DNA of 64,000 nt from Nocardia vaccinii NBRC 15922 (GTDB lineage: Bacteria > Actinomycetota > Actinomycetes > Mycobacteriales > Mycobacteriaceae): assembly GCF_001613305.1 (NCBI RefSeq), contig NZ_BDCC01000071.1:17988-81987 (forward strand). Reading direction: 5' to 3'. Numbering within the stretch: position 1 is the stretch's first letter; every line of letters starts with the position of its first letter. The translations under genes and the position numbers were made by a program. Under the pieces are notes generated by a model that saw nothing but the letters and a program-made list of their open reading frames with translations, ran no database searches and was not told where the DNA came from. Below are positions 24,481 through 32,771 of this stretch, piece by piece.

Positions 24481-25524
24481 ATGAAGATCCGTCGAACTTC
24501 CATTGCTCTCGCCGTCTTGGGAGCCCTGCTGATAGCCGGCGCCGTCGTGCTTCGATTCGTCGTCGCGCCATCGGCTTCGAAATTGCCGGCCAACCTCGAC
24601 GCCGTCTCACATTTCAGTGGGACGGGAACGTTGATGAACCCGACCGCATTCCAATCGGGTGATCTCGCTCGGGCGATTGCCAAGGATGTGCCGGTCACTG
24701 TCGAGCAGCACATCCGTGTCGCGCAGACGCGCGGCGACACGGCGGTGCTCGACGTGACCATCACGGTTCGCGGGCCGGGCGGGCTGGAGGTTCCCGCGAA
24801 ATACACATATGCATTGAACCGCTCGACCATGGACCCGGCAACTCCTCCTGACGGAGTGAAAGTCGACATGCACACGGGCTATGTCGGGGCATTTCCGCCC
24901 AACCTTGCCGCCGACGGGAAGTACTCCTTCTACGACGCCTTCACCGCACGCGCGTATCCGATGAATTTTCTTGCGTCCAGCAGGGTCTCGGATCGGGACG
25001 CGCTCGTCTACACCGTCGACGCTGCCGGGGCCGTTGCAGACCCAGGACTGTTGCGGGCATTGCCGCCGGCCCTGCCCAAGGCCGCGGTCGCGCAGTTGGC
25101 GGCCATGCAAGCCGGCGGCGGGTCCGCTCTTTCTCCGGAGCAGGTTGCCGGGATGCCCGACCTTGTTCCCGTGCAGTATCGGGCGCAGACCGACTACGGA
25201 TTCTCGCTGGACAAGACGCTGTCGATGCCACTTGGTGGTTCCCTGAAGCAGCAGATCGTCGCGAATGTCGACGTCGCCGGACATCCCACGCCGTTACTGC
25301 CCGTCATGGCCGTCGACGTCCAGCTGGACCCCAAGGATGTGGCTCACGCTGTCGGCCAGGCGAAGACGGCAGCGCGGCTGCTCATGGCGATATCCGAGCT
25401 ACTGCCCGCAGCGCTGGCGGTGGCCGGGCTCGTACTGATCGTTATCGCGGTCATCCGGCGGAAGCCTCGCGACGAGGGGCCTGTGAAGCCTGCTTCGTCG
25501 ACTGCAGTCGGGGCGGAGGTGTGA
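24481..25524 (+). CDS. DUF3068 (PorA-family) membrane-anchored protein
   Basis: A 347-residue protein with an N-terminal transmembrane helix (residues 8-27, ALAVLGALLIAGAVVLRFVV), a large extracytoplasmic domain, and a C-terminal helix (LLPAALAVAGLVLIVIAVI) followed by a basic tail RRKPR. This plan and the sequence fit DUF3068, also called PorA family, found in mycolic-acid actinobacteria. Its role is unknown; an envelope or transport role is assumed from the family name. The ATG at 24481 is chosen because the membrane helix follows at once; upstream in-frame starts add an unlikely leader. GTGTCACATCAC at about 24373 resembles the block B operator motif. Confidence 0.8.
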   Translation: MKIRRTSIALAVLGALLIAGAVVLRFVVAPSASKLPANLDAVSHFSGTGTLMNPTAFQSGDLARAIAKDVPVTVEQHIRVAQTRGDTAVLDVTITVRGPGGLEVPAKYTYALNRSTMDPATPPDGVKVDMHTGYVGAFPPNLAADGKYSFYDAFTARAYPMNFLASSRVSDRDALVYTVDAAGAVADPGLLRALPPALPKAAVAQLAAMQAGGGSALSPEQVAGMPDLVPVQYRAQTDYGFSLDKTLSMPLGGSLKQQIVANVDVAGHPTPLLPVMAVDVQLDPKDVAHAVGQAKTAARLLMAISELLPAALAVAGLVLIVIAVIRRKPRDEGPVKPASSTAVGAEV

Positions 25525-25599
25525 TCGGCGAGCGCGCAGCACTCTAGATCGCACTGGGTATCTCTTGCTGCGCCGAAGTGGCGTCGGCTCGTACGCCGT

Positions 25600-25794
25600 G
25601 GCGGGATACCGCGAGGCGGTATCCGCGCCCGCGTGCTCGCCATCGCGCTGGTCCCGTGTTCAGCCATAGTGGCTACCGGGATCAGTGTGGTGGCGGTGCT
25701 GGCCGGACAAGCTCGGGATTCGCTGCGAGTGACGGACTTCGGGACCAGTCAGATGGGGCTGGTCACCGAAACCGTCACGGCACTTCGTGACTAA
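25600..25794 (+). pseudogene. Sensor histidine kinase N-terminal relic
   Basis: About 60 residues (RGGIRARVLAIALVPCSAIV followed by a hydrophobic stretch and LVTETVTALRD, then a stop) resemble the first transmembrane segment and periplasmic start of actinobacterial nitrate-sensor-like histidine kinases (IRTRVLAIALIPS). No kinase domain follows. The call is tentative because only the membrane segment remains. Confidence 0.4.
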
Positions 25795-25829
25795 CACTCA
25801 GCCAGCTGGACGCGGTACTACCGTTATAC

Positions 25830-26015
25830 ATCACACTATGCAAGTGATATGTCAAAGGTTTGCGTAGGCGTCATTCCAATCTTGAGTCACCGCCCAGTTG
25901 CCCAGGTCAGCTGTTGACCACGGTTCGGCGCTACCGCTACGGTAAGACATCACACGGGGTTGGTGACATCGCACGGGCAAGCACCGATGCACCCCGGGCG
26001 ACGAGTCCGGAACCC
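25830..26015. repeat. Regulatory region, copy 2 of the ~190-bp duplication, upstream of the DUF3500 gene
   Basis: The sequence contains GTTATACATCAC, AAGTGATATGTCA, AAGACATCACAC and GTGACATCGCAC, in the same order and spacing as copy 1 at 20870-21080. These are variants of the GntR-associated TGACATGTCA-like motif. The DUF3500 ATG follows 45 bp later, so this is most likely its promoter-operator region. Confidence 0.7.
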
Positions 26016-26059
26016 ATGTAGCCATCTCTCCAGACCGTTCGTGAGGCAAAGGAGCCAGA

Positions 26060-27175
26060 ATGACGACAATCGACCGTCCTGAGGACGGATCCGGATTCGC
26101 GACGACCTTGGCCTTGTTCAGCGCCATGACGCTGTTCGACTCGTTCACGGCGGCGCAACGTGAACGAGCGGTCCTGCCGTTCGACTCCGAAGATCGCGAC
26201 AATTGGGACTTCCTGCCGGCCTGCGGTCGCGAGGGCCTGCCGCTGCGCGACATGACCGTCGACCAGCAGATCATGGTCCACCAACTCGTCGGGGAATGCC
26301 TGCGGCCGGAAGCCTATGCGAAGGTCGCGACGACGATGAATCTCGAGCACGTCCTGCGCCAACTCCAGGCGAAGGTCTTCGGGCTGTCGACCAGCGCTTT
26401 CCGTGATCCGTTCCGCTACGTATTCAGCTTCTTCGGCAAGCCGGAGTTGGATCAGACCTGGGCATGGCGGCTGGTGGGCCATCACCTGTCGCTGAGCTTC
26501 ACCTGCGTGCAACAGCGCTGGCTCGCCTCGACGCCGATGATGATCGGCGCGGAGCCGGGTCGCTTCTCGACACTGCGGCACCTGTCGGAGGAGGAAGACC
26601 TCGGGTTCGAGCTACTGGGCGCCCTGACCGCGACGGAACGCGATCAGGCGATCATTCATGATGTGTCGCCGACCGATTTCGTGACCAAAAGCGTGCGCAC
26701 GATTTCGGACACCGAAGTACCGGGTTCACACCCTACGGGCCGATACGACCTCGTGATCGGTGACAAGGACCGCGAAGTACTCACGTTCTCCAAGGCACAT
26801 CCCCGCGGAATCCCCTACGGCGAGCTGCCCGGCACGGCCCAGCGAGCGTTCAAAGACCTGCTCTCGTGCTACGTCGACCGGCTGCAGCCTGACCTGGCGG
26901 CTCAGGAGTGGAAACGCATCGAGAAGCACGGCCTCGATGGTCTTCACTTCGCGTGGGCGGGCGGCACGGACCACAGCAAGGGGCACTACTACCGTGTTCA
27001 GGGCCCGGTCACCCTGATCGAGTTCGACAACAGCGAGGACAACGCGAACCACATCCACACCGTGTGGCGCGACCTCACGAACGACTTCGGCCGGGATCTG
27101 CTGATGGAGCACCTGCTGCACGACCACGTGGGAGCGGAGCACAACCACGTGGGAGCGGAGCACGACCATGACTGA
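26060..27175 (+). CDS. DUF3500 protein with a histidine-rich repeat tail
   Basis: A 371-residue protein of DUF3500, whose function is not known to me. Family landmarks are LPFDSEDRDNWDFLP near residue 38, GLPLRDMTVDQQ near 58, the GHHLSLSFT segment near 140, and the C-terminal FAWAGGTDHSKGHYYRVQGP near 300 with EFDNSEDNANHIHTVWRD near 325. The many conserved His and Asp residues suggest a metal site. It ends in a tail with two copies of HVGAEH(N/D). It is followed at 37 bp by an FAH hydrolase, then a hydratase-like and a SnoaL-like gene, so it probably catalyses a step in that pathway. A paralogue is at 42570-43709. Confidence 0.8.
   Translation: MTTIDRPEDGSGFATTLALFSAMTLFDSFTAAQRERAVLPFDSEDRDNWDFLPACGREGLPLRDMTVDQQIMVHQLVGECLRPEAYAKVATTMNLEHVLRQLQAKVFGLSTSAFRDPFRYVFSFFGKPELDQTWAWRLVGHHLSLSFTCVQQRWLASTPMMIGAEPGRFSTLRHLSEEEDLGFELLGALTATERDQAIIHDVSPTDFVTKSVRTISDTEVPGSHPTGRYDLVIGDKDREVLTFSKAHPRGIPYGELPGTAQRAFKDLLSCYVDRLQPDLAAQEWKRIEKHGLDGLHFAWAGGTDHSKGHYYRVQGPVTLIEFDNSEDNANHIHTVWRDLTNDFGRDLLMEHLLHDHVGAEHNHVGAEHDHD
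27124..27165 (+). repeat. 21-bp tandem repeat at the 3' end of the DUF3500 gene
   Basis: Two copies of a 21-bp unit beginning CCACGTGGGAGCGGAGCAC differ by one base. They encode HVGAEHN and HVGAEHD and extend the protein by a His-rich, possibly metal-binding tail that the paralogue at 42570 lacks. Confidence 0.85.
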
Positions 27176-27211
27176 CTCCGATGCGCGACGGCGACGAAGG
27201 AGTTTTTCGCC

Positions 27212-28075
27212 GTGCGGTTGACATCGTTCAGAATTGGCGACCGCGAGAGCTTGGGCATTGTGGACGGTGAGGGCGTGATCGATGTCGGCTCCAGGCTGGG
27301 ATATTCCGATCTGCGCCGGCTGCTCCAGGATCAGCGGCTCGCCGACTGCGCGGACCTTGCCGGGGAAACGCCGGACCACGCGCTGCGGGATATCGTCTTC
27401 GATCCGGTCGTCCGCCGGCCGGCCCACATCTTCTGCGTGGGGGCGAACTATGCGGACCACCGCCGCGAAGTCGCCGATTCGGGAATTCCGCGAGCCGAGA
27501 CCGGTCATCCCACGATCTTCACCAGGTTCCCGGAAACGATCCGGGGTCACCAGCGAGACCTGGTCAGGCCACACGGCACCGACAGCTTCGACTTCGAGGG
27601 TGAACTCGCGGTGATCATCGGAACAGGAGGTCGGCGTATCCGCCGGGACGATGCGCTGCGCCATGTCGCCGGCTATTCCTGTTTCAACGACGGGAGCATT
27701 CGGGAATGGCAGTTCCACACGTCCCAGATCACCGCCGGCAAGAACTTCGCCGACACCGGTAGCCTCGGGCCGTGGCTGGTGACGGCCGACGAGGTGGCCG
27801 ATCCCCACCGGTTGGACATCCAGACCCGGCTGAACGACGCCGTGGTTCAACAGGCTTGCACGAGCCAGTTGATATTCGACATTCCCACGATTATCGCCTA
27901 TGTATCCACGCTTGTTCCGCTCGAGCCGGGCGACGTGATCGCGACCGGTACGCCGAGCGGGGTGGGATTCGCGCGAAAACCCCAGCTGTTCATGCGGCCG
28001 GGAGATACCTGCGAAGTCACCGTGCAGGGAATCGGCACCCTGCGGAACACCATCGTCGACGAATGCCCGGAGTGA
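27212..28075 (+). CDS. FAH-family hydrolase
   Basis: A 287-residue FAH-fold protein: HIFCVGANYADHRREV near residue 72, FDFEGELAVIIGTGG near 128 with the metal-binding Glu, GSLGPWLVTADEVADP near 185 and VIATGTPSGVGFARKPQLFM near 245. It probably hydrolyses an acylpyruvate or other beta-diketo acid. The GTG start at 27212 is preceded by AAGGAG. It lies between DUF3500 and a hydratase-like gene whose ATG overlaps its stop (TGATG). It is only distantly similar to the other FAH proteins in this window, so it is not a recent duplicate. Confidence 0.87.
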   Translation: MRLTSFRIGDRESLGIVDGEGVIDVGSRLGYSDLRRLLQDQRLADCADLAGETPDHALRDIVFDPVVRRPAHIFCVGANYADHRREVADSGIPRAETGHPTIFTRFPETIRGHQRDLVRPHGTDSFDFEGELAVIIGTGGRRIRRDDALRHVAGYSCFNDGSIREWQFHTSQITAGKNFADTGSLGPWLVTADEVADPHRLDIQTRLNDAVVQQACTSQLIFDIPTIIAYVSTLVPLEPGDVIATGTPSGVGFARKPQLFMRPGDTCEVTVQGIGTLRNTIVDECPE

Positions 28076-28890
28076 TGACTATGACAAGCAGTATGTCCAC
28101 CGACGTGCCCGATGAAGTGCTCGAGTTCCTGGACGGCCACGACATGTGGCACGAACCTTATCGCGATCTTCTGTCCCTTCGTCCGGACATGACCGCGGAC
28201 GAGGCGTACTGGTGCCAGTTCGCCCTGATGGACCGGCGTGCCGCGAGAGGCGACGCGATTGTGGGCTACAAGGCCGCCGGTACCACGCGGTCGGCGCGGG
28301 AGTTGCTGGGCGACGGCATTTCGCCGGTCGTGGGGACGCTGATGCGGTCTGTCCTGATGGATGAGGGCGCGACGTTCGCCGTCCGGCCGGGAAAGACCTT
28401 CATCGAGGCGGAGGTCGCCGTGCTCCTCGGACGTGACCTCAGCGGACCCGGGGTCACCTACTTCGACGCCATCTCGGCGATCGAGGGTTACCTCCCCGCG
28501 ATGGAGATTTCCCCGTGGTCGCCGGCCGTACTGGCGAAGAAGCGCAGCCAGCAGCATCTGCTGGCCACGCAGAAGACCACCGGGAGCATCGTCGTCGGAC
28601 GCTCCGTGGCGCGGCCGTCCATCGACCTGCGGTACGAGGGTGCGGTCGTCGAGGTGAACGGAGAGGTCGTCGCCACCGGCGCCGGCGCCGAGGTGATGGG
28701 CGATCCGATCAACGTTGTGGTGGCTCTGGCGAACAACCTCGCGAAGTTCGGCCGCGCGCTGCGCGCCGGCATGATCGTCATGACCGGATCGGTCGCGGAG
28801 CCGCTGCCGGCCGAGAACCTTACCGACGCGCGAGTGACCTTTTCCCGGCTTGGCAGCCTCGGAGTTCGTTTCGTGGGAACCGATCGATAA
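28075..28890 (+). CDS. 2-keto-4-pentenoate hydratase/4-oxalocrotonate decarboxylase family protein
   Basis: A 271-residue protein of the MhpD/DmpE/DmpH family: VGYKAAGTTRSARELLG near residue 65, KTFIEAEVAVLLGRDLSGPG near 105, IEGYLPAMEISPWSP near 135, GAEVMGDPINVVVALANNLAKFG near 205 and IVMTGSVAEPLP near 240. Members hydrate 2-hydroxypenta-2,4-dienoates or decarboxylate 4-oxalocrotonate in meta-cleavage pathways. Its ATG overlaps the FAH stop as TGATG. With the FAH hydrolase it looks like the lower part of a ring-cleavage route, yet no ring-cleavage dioxygenase is in the same operon. Confidence 0.85.
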   Translation: MTMTSSMSTDVPDEVLEFLDGHDMWHEPYRDLLSLRPDMTADEAYWCQFALMDRRAARGDAIVGYKAAGTTRSARELLGDGISPVVGTLMRSVLMDEGATFAVRPGKTFIEAEVAVLLGRDLSGPGVTYFDAISAIEGYLPAMEISPWSPAVLAKKRSQQHLLATQKTTGSIVVGRSVARPSIDLRYEGAVVEVNGEVVATGAGAEVMGDPINVVVALANNLAKFGRALRAGMIVMTGSVAEPLPAENLTDARVTFSRLGSLGVRFVGTDR

Positions 28891-28899
28891 GGATGGCAG

Positions 28900-29400
28900 A
28901 TGGACTGGCGTAATCTGGTGGCGGCGTCCGGATCGGACGACGCGACGACCTTGTGGGCGCAACTGTGGGCGCTCGAATGCGCGTACTGGGATGACGTCGA
29001 CTTCAACCACGGCGCACAGGCGCCGCAGTTCTATACCGAAGACGGCCTGTTCGACATCGGCGTAACCGGTTCACGCATGAAAGGCCAGGAAGCCATCACG
29101 CGCTTCTACAAGAACAGGAAGGCACTCGGCAGCCGTACGACACTTCACCTCGTCGCCAACTTCACGCTGGTCGAATGGTCCACCGAACGGGCGCGAACCC
29201 GCTCGATCATGTCTCTCTACGGGGCCGATGGTCCCGCGCCGCGAAAGTCCGCGGCGCCCATCATGACAGCGGTATCGGCGAACGCTTACGTGCGTACCCG
29301 GGAGCGGCAGTGGCGAGTTTCGGAGCGCGTATTCGCGCCGTACTTCACCGACGATGAAGGATTGCCTCTCCAGCGCATTCGTGATCAAAGTTCGCCATAG
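28900..29400 (+). CDS. SnoaL/NTF2-like protein
   Basis: A 166-residue protein with the NTF2-like pattern: LWALECAYWDDVDF near residue 22, FYTEDGLFDIGVTGSRMKGQEAI near 44, FYKNRK near 68, LHLVANFTLVEW near 82. The fold includes SnoaL-type cyclases, dehydratases and ring-hydroxylating oxygenase beta subunits. The specific reaction is not evident. It follows the hydratase-like gene by nine bases and is the last intact gene of the DUF3500 operon. Confidence 0.75.
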   Translation: MDWRNLVAASGSDDATTLWAQLWALECAYWDDVDFNHGAQAPQFYTEDGLFDIGVTGSRMKGQEAITRFYKNRKALGSRTTLHLVANFTLVEWSTERARTRSIMSLYGADGPAPRKSAAPIMTAVSANAYVRTRERQWRVSERVFAPYFTDDEGLPLQRIRDQSSP

Positions 29401-29412
29401 AAACGGGCAGCG

Positions 29413-30003
29413 ATGCCGGACCTGCACATCTGGTTCGATCAGCTGCGCCACGAGCGTGGCTGGTCACGCCAGATCACCGCCGCTCGCGCCCGGATCAGCA
29501 CGGCCTACCTGTTCAAGATCGAGCACGACCGGTCCGTTCCCACCATCGATATCCTGGCCAGCATCGTGCGAGGCTACGACCTCGATCCCGCTCAACGTCG
29601 CCACACCTACGACTTGCGGAACCCGCCCCAGCGGCTTCCGGCCGACGACGAACTACGGCGCCGGATCGCGACGCCGGAAGTCAACGCCCACCTCGCACAT
29701 CTGGATGCCGCGCACATTATCTACGCCTACACCACTCCCTGTCGACCGTGCTTGCTGCCAGCGACCGGCTCTGTATGACGCGCTGCCCGGCCTCTGTCAG
29801 GCCGGCAACAACATCGCGCTTTGGTTCTTCCGCCCGCAGCACGTGAGCTGGTCGTCGACCGGGACGACGAAGCACCTCATGTGGTCGCCGCATTTCGTGC
29901 TGCCATCGGCCCCTACCGCAACAGCCACCACGCTCGCGCGCTGCTGCACACCCTGGCCGCCAACCCACGCGAACACCGGATAGCGATCCGCTTCGACCGA
30001 TAG
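29413..30003 (+). pseudogene. XRE-family regulator with MmyB-like domain, broken by several frameshifts
   Basis: The first frame gives an XRE helix-turn-helix (LRHERGWSRQITAARARIST, SVPTIDILASIVRGYDLDP) and stops after 121 residues. The MmyB-like ligand-binding half then continues in three different frames: LSTVLAASDRL near 29740, YDALPGLCQAGNNIALWFF near 29770-29830, and LPPAARELVVDRDDEAPHVV from about 29824 to the stop at 30003. At least three indels are needed, so this is a pseudogene. Confidence 0.75.
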
Positions 30004-30034
30004 CTGAGATACCAGCGGACTCTATTGCCGGCCT

Positions 30035-30703
30035 TCAGGATCCATAAAACTCGTCGAGCAAGGGCTGAATCGCGGTCTTCGCATCGAGAGTGGGGTCCAG
30101 AGTGACGGCTGACCGCAGCGCCGCGCCTGCCAGCTCGATCAGACGTTCGACCACTGCCTGCACGGGGAAGGGCTCATCATTCTGCAACCAATACACGGCA
30201 GCCTCGTCGATCGCGCCGACAACCGACCGGAGCATCATGCGCAGCGCCTGGTTCTGCGGGTCGAGACCTAGCAGCGAGATCCAGGCTTCGATCGTTTGCC
30301 AGCGTCCTGCCTCGAGCATTTCCCAAGCCTCGGGATCTGCGCCCCGACCGCCGAGCACCAGACGCAATGCGAGCCCTCGATGGGCGGCCAGATATCGGAA
30401 TTGCGCGGTAAAGGCACTGCGAAGCTGTTCGACCGGCGACATACCGGGACGCAGCACGTGGGTCTGCAAGACACGATTCGACGTCTCCCGTACCGCCTCC
30501 AGGTAGAGGCCACGCTTGGTACCGAAGTAATGGAATACCAACCCGTGGGCAGCATCGGCAGCCTGGCAGATGTCCGCCACGGCAACCTCGTCGTAACTGC
30601 GTTCTGCGAACTGTTCGACCGCCGCATCGATGAGACGTCGCCGGGTTTCGGCAGCCTGCGCAGCCCGCGAGGTCAGCCGGCCCCCATCGGTCGTGCTTGT
30701 CAT
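30035..30703 (-). CDS. TetR-family transcriptional regulator
   Basis: A 222-residue TetR protein with an N-terminal helix-turn-helix (RRRLIDAAVEQFAERSYDEV through GLVFHYFGTKRGLYLEAV, residues about 20-65) and a helical effector domain. The ATG at 30703 follows GGAGGG. It is divergent from the FAD monooxygenase at 31026. A 29-bp near-perfect palindrome at 30768-30796, just upstream, is its likely operator and could control both directions. Confidence 0.9.
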   Translation of the reverse strand: MTSTTDGGRLTSRAAQAAETRRRLIDAAVEQFAERSYDEVAVADICQAADAAHGLVFHYFGTKRGLYLEAVRETSNRVLQTHVLRPGMSPVEQLRSAFTAQFRYLAAHRGLALRLVLGGRGADPEAWEMLEAGRWQTIEAWISLLGLDPQNQALRMMLRSVVGAIDEAAVYWLQNDEPFPVQAVVERLIELAGAALRSAVTLDPTLDAKTAIQPLLDEFYGS

Positions 30704-30767
30704 CGCGCCCTCCATCGCCGAACACTCACCGAGCCCGATAGTGCCCCTCCACCTGGCAAAACACAAA

Positions 30768-30796
30768 TTGATTCTAAGTCATTGACACTGAATCAA
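30768..30796. promoter_or_regulatory. 29-bp palindrome, probable operator of the TetR at 30035
   Basis: TTGATTC at the left pairs with GAATCAA at the right, and inner GTCA pairs with TGAC around a central T. In all, 11 of 14 positions are symmetric. It lies 65 bp upstream of the TetR ATG, in the divergent intergenic region. Confidence 0.7.
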
Positions 30797-30830
30797 CGAA
30801 CTGGCTAGGCTGCTACCGCAGAGATAATAA

Positions 30831-30847
30831 CGGCAACACTGTTACCG
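30831..30847. promoter_or_regulatory. 17-bp palindrome CGGCAACA-C-TGTTACCG (site 1 of block C motif)
   Basis: Two 8-base half-sites with one mismatch flank a central C. The same motif occurs before the amidohydrolases at 44811 and 53208, the hydrolase at 50235 and the Mce lipoprotein. The neighbouring 29-bp palindrome is different, so two regulators may meet here. Confidence 0.6.
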
Positions 30848-30897
30848 ACATGTTGGCTATGACGCACACCCCGTCCGGTGTCGAAATTGGAGGAGCG

Positions 30898-31029
30898 ATG
30901 ATCCCTGACAGTCGCTTGCTACTGCATGACGGAAGCGCGCGCACGATGAACGAGTCGCGGATCGGCCATGTATTCGGCGATGCGCTCATCGAGGGAACCG
31001 CTTTCACGGGTCGTGGAGGCTTGTCATGA
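30898..31029 (+). CDS. Small ORF coupled to the FAD monooxygenase, unknown
   Basis: A 43-codon frame (MIPDSRLLLHDGSARTMNES to GRGGLS) begins four bases after a perfect GGAGG and ends in ATGA, overlapping the next gene's start. I recognise no family. The good ribosome site and coupling suggest it is translated, either as a leader peptide or as the remains of a longer gene. An in-frame ATG also exists at 30850, immediately after the 17-bp palindrome. Confidence 0.35.
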   Translation: MIPDSRLLLHDGSARTMNESRIGHVFGDALIEGTAFTGRGGLS

Positions 31030-32771
31030 CATTCGACGTTGCTGTGATCGGCCTAGGCCCGGTCGGAGAGTTGGCGGCACTTCTTCTGGCACGTGCGGGC
31101 TTGAAAGTCCTCGCATTGGAGCGGGAGAGCGATGTCTACTCCAATCCCCGGGTCGGCGTGCTCGACGGTGAAGCCCTGCGTACGCTGCAAAAAGCGGGAG
31201 TGTACGAACGCGCCGCCGGCGAAATGCTCCTCGGGGCGGGCGCCCAGTGGGTCTCGGCTCGTGGCAAGGTCGTCGCGACAACGCTGCCCACGGAGCAGCT
31301 TCAGGGACATCCGTGGATGTCGGCGATCTATCAGCCGTTGCTGGATGAGCAACTGCGGACAGCCCTTGCGGAGTACTCGGATGTCGATATCCGTCTGGGC
31401 CACCAGCTCACCGGTTTGACGCAGGACGACCAAGGGGTCGAACTGACATTTCGCCACGGTGACGGCGGCACTGCGAACGAGCGTGCACGCTTTGTCATCG
31501 GCTGCGATGGCGCCAAGAGTGCAACCCGCGACGCGGTCGGCGTCCAGTTGGTCGGATCCGAATACACGGATACCTGGCTCATCGTCGATGCGAAACTGCC
31601 GCAGCCGATTGCTCATATTCCCTATTTCCAGATGACGCTGAACCCGGCGGCACCTCGCCTGACAGGTCGACTCGCAGCCGGAGGGCACCGCTGGGAACGG
31701 AAGGTAATGCCGTGGGAGGATCGCGACGAGATCCTCACACCGGAGGCCGCGCGACGGGTGATCGCTGAGGACGCCGACCCCGACACTGCGGAGATCCTGC
31801 GTCATCTCATCTACACCTTCCAAGCCAAGACCGCTGAGCACTGGCGGGTCGGGAGGGTCCTGCTGTGCGGGGACGCTGCCCATCTGATGCCTCCGATGAT
31901 CGGACAGGGGCTGAACTCGGGAATCCGCGATGTAACGAACCTGACCTGGAAGATCGCGGCAGTCGTGAACGATGGTGCGCCCCTGCGGATCCTCGAGACC
32001 TATGAGGCAGAGCGTCGGCCGCACGCCGACGCGATAACCAAGATGTCGGTCCGGGCCGGCCGTCTGGTCACCATGCAATCGCGTTCGGCAGCGACGATTC
32101 GCGATGCGGGGGGCTGGGCGCTCCTGAGTATCCCGCCATTTCGAGAACGCGTTCGCCAAGGCCGGTGGCGCCCGCCCGCCCGGTACCGACGCGGTTTGCT
32201 TCTGGCATCGCCTTCGCTGCGTTCGCCGGTCGGCCGCTTGTTCCCCCAGCCGCTCATGCGAACCTTCAGCGGAACACAACATCGGCTCGACGACATCGCA
32301 GGCTCTGGCTGGCGCATCATCGGTTGGGAAGCCGATCCGCGCGAAGCGCTGTCGGCATTCGGCCGCCGCATCGCCGACAATGTCCTCGAGGCAACCTATG
32401 TAACACTGACCTCACCAGGGCGACGCCCCGTCCATTGTGATGCGACACAGCAGATCCTCGAAGACCTCGACGAAGTTGCCCGCCCGTACTTCAAGCGACA
32501 GCCGTTCGTCGTGCTCCGTCCTGACCACTATATCTGCGCCAACCCCTCATCGACCGAGCTGGACAGCACTGTTCGGGAGTTGATGCAGCAGATATCGAAT
32601 GAATCGGGAACCAGCCAGTTGCAGTCGCATACTGCGGCTTTCAGGCGAACCGGTCTCCGGGAATTGGACCCCGCCACCGCGGACATCGGCTTCCGCGCCC
32701 GCGGGCTCTGGGGGCTGCCCCCACTCGATCTCCACCGCTTGCGCAGTCTACTGAAAGTAGCCAGCTCATGA
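31026..32771 (+). CDS. FAD-dependent aromatic monooxygenase (MhpA-like) with a foreign 3' end
   Basis: A 581-residue class A flavoprotein hydroxylase: the FAD motif VAVIGLGPVGELAALLLARAG at the N-terminus, VIGCDGAKSATRDAVG near 158, and the second FAD motif VLLCGDAAHLMPPMIGQGLNSGIRD near 280. It probably hydroxylates a phenolic acid as MhpA does. The last ~15 residues (LDLHRLRSLLKVASS) match the C-terminus of the extradiol dioxygenase at 60490 (FDLRRLRGLLKVANS), at DNA level too, and the next gene follows by the same ATGA overlap. So the tail appears to have been captured when most of a dioxygenase gene was deleted. The catalytic part is complete. Confidence 0.88.
   Translation: MTFDVAVIGLGPVGELAALLLARAGLKVLALERESDVYSNPRVGVLDGEALRTLQKAGVYERAAGEMLLGAGAQWVSARGKVVATTLPTEQLQGHPWMSAIYQPLLDEQLRTALAEYSDVDIRLGHQLTGLTQDDQGVELTFRHGDGGTANERARFVIGCDGAKSATRDAVGVQLVGSEYTDTWLIVDAKLPQPIAHIPYFQMTLNPAAPRLTGRLAAGGHRWERKVMPWEDRDEILTPEAARRVIAEDADPDTAEILRHLIYTFQAKTAEHWRVGRVLLCGDAAHLMPPMIGQGLNSGIRDVTNLTWKIAAVVNDGAPLRILETYEAERRPHADAITKMSVRAGRLVTMQSRSAATIRDAGGWALLSIPPFRERVRQGRWRPPARYRRGLLLASPSLRSPVGRLFPQPLMRTFSGTQHRLDDIAGSGWRIIGWEADPREALSAFGRRIADNVLEATYVTLTSPGRRPVHCDATQQILEDLDEVARPYFKRQPFVVLRPDHYICANPSSTELDSTVRELMQQISNESGTSQLQSHTAAFRRTGLRELDPATADIGFRARGLWGLPPLDLHRLRSLLKVASS

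Noticed and set aside
20870..26015. Considered whether the repeated TGATATGTCA and GACATCAC elements form a CRISPR array
   Set aside because: The elements are short, irregularly spaced palindromes in two promoter regions; there are no regular repeats with spacers and no cas genes.
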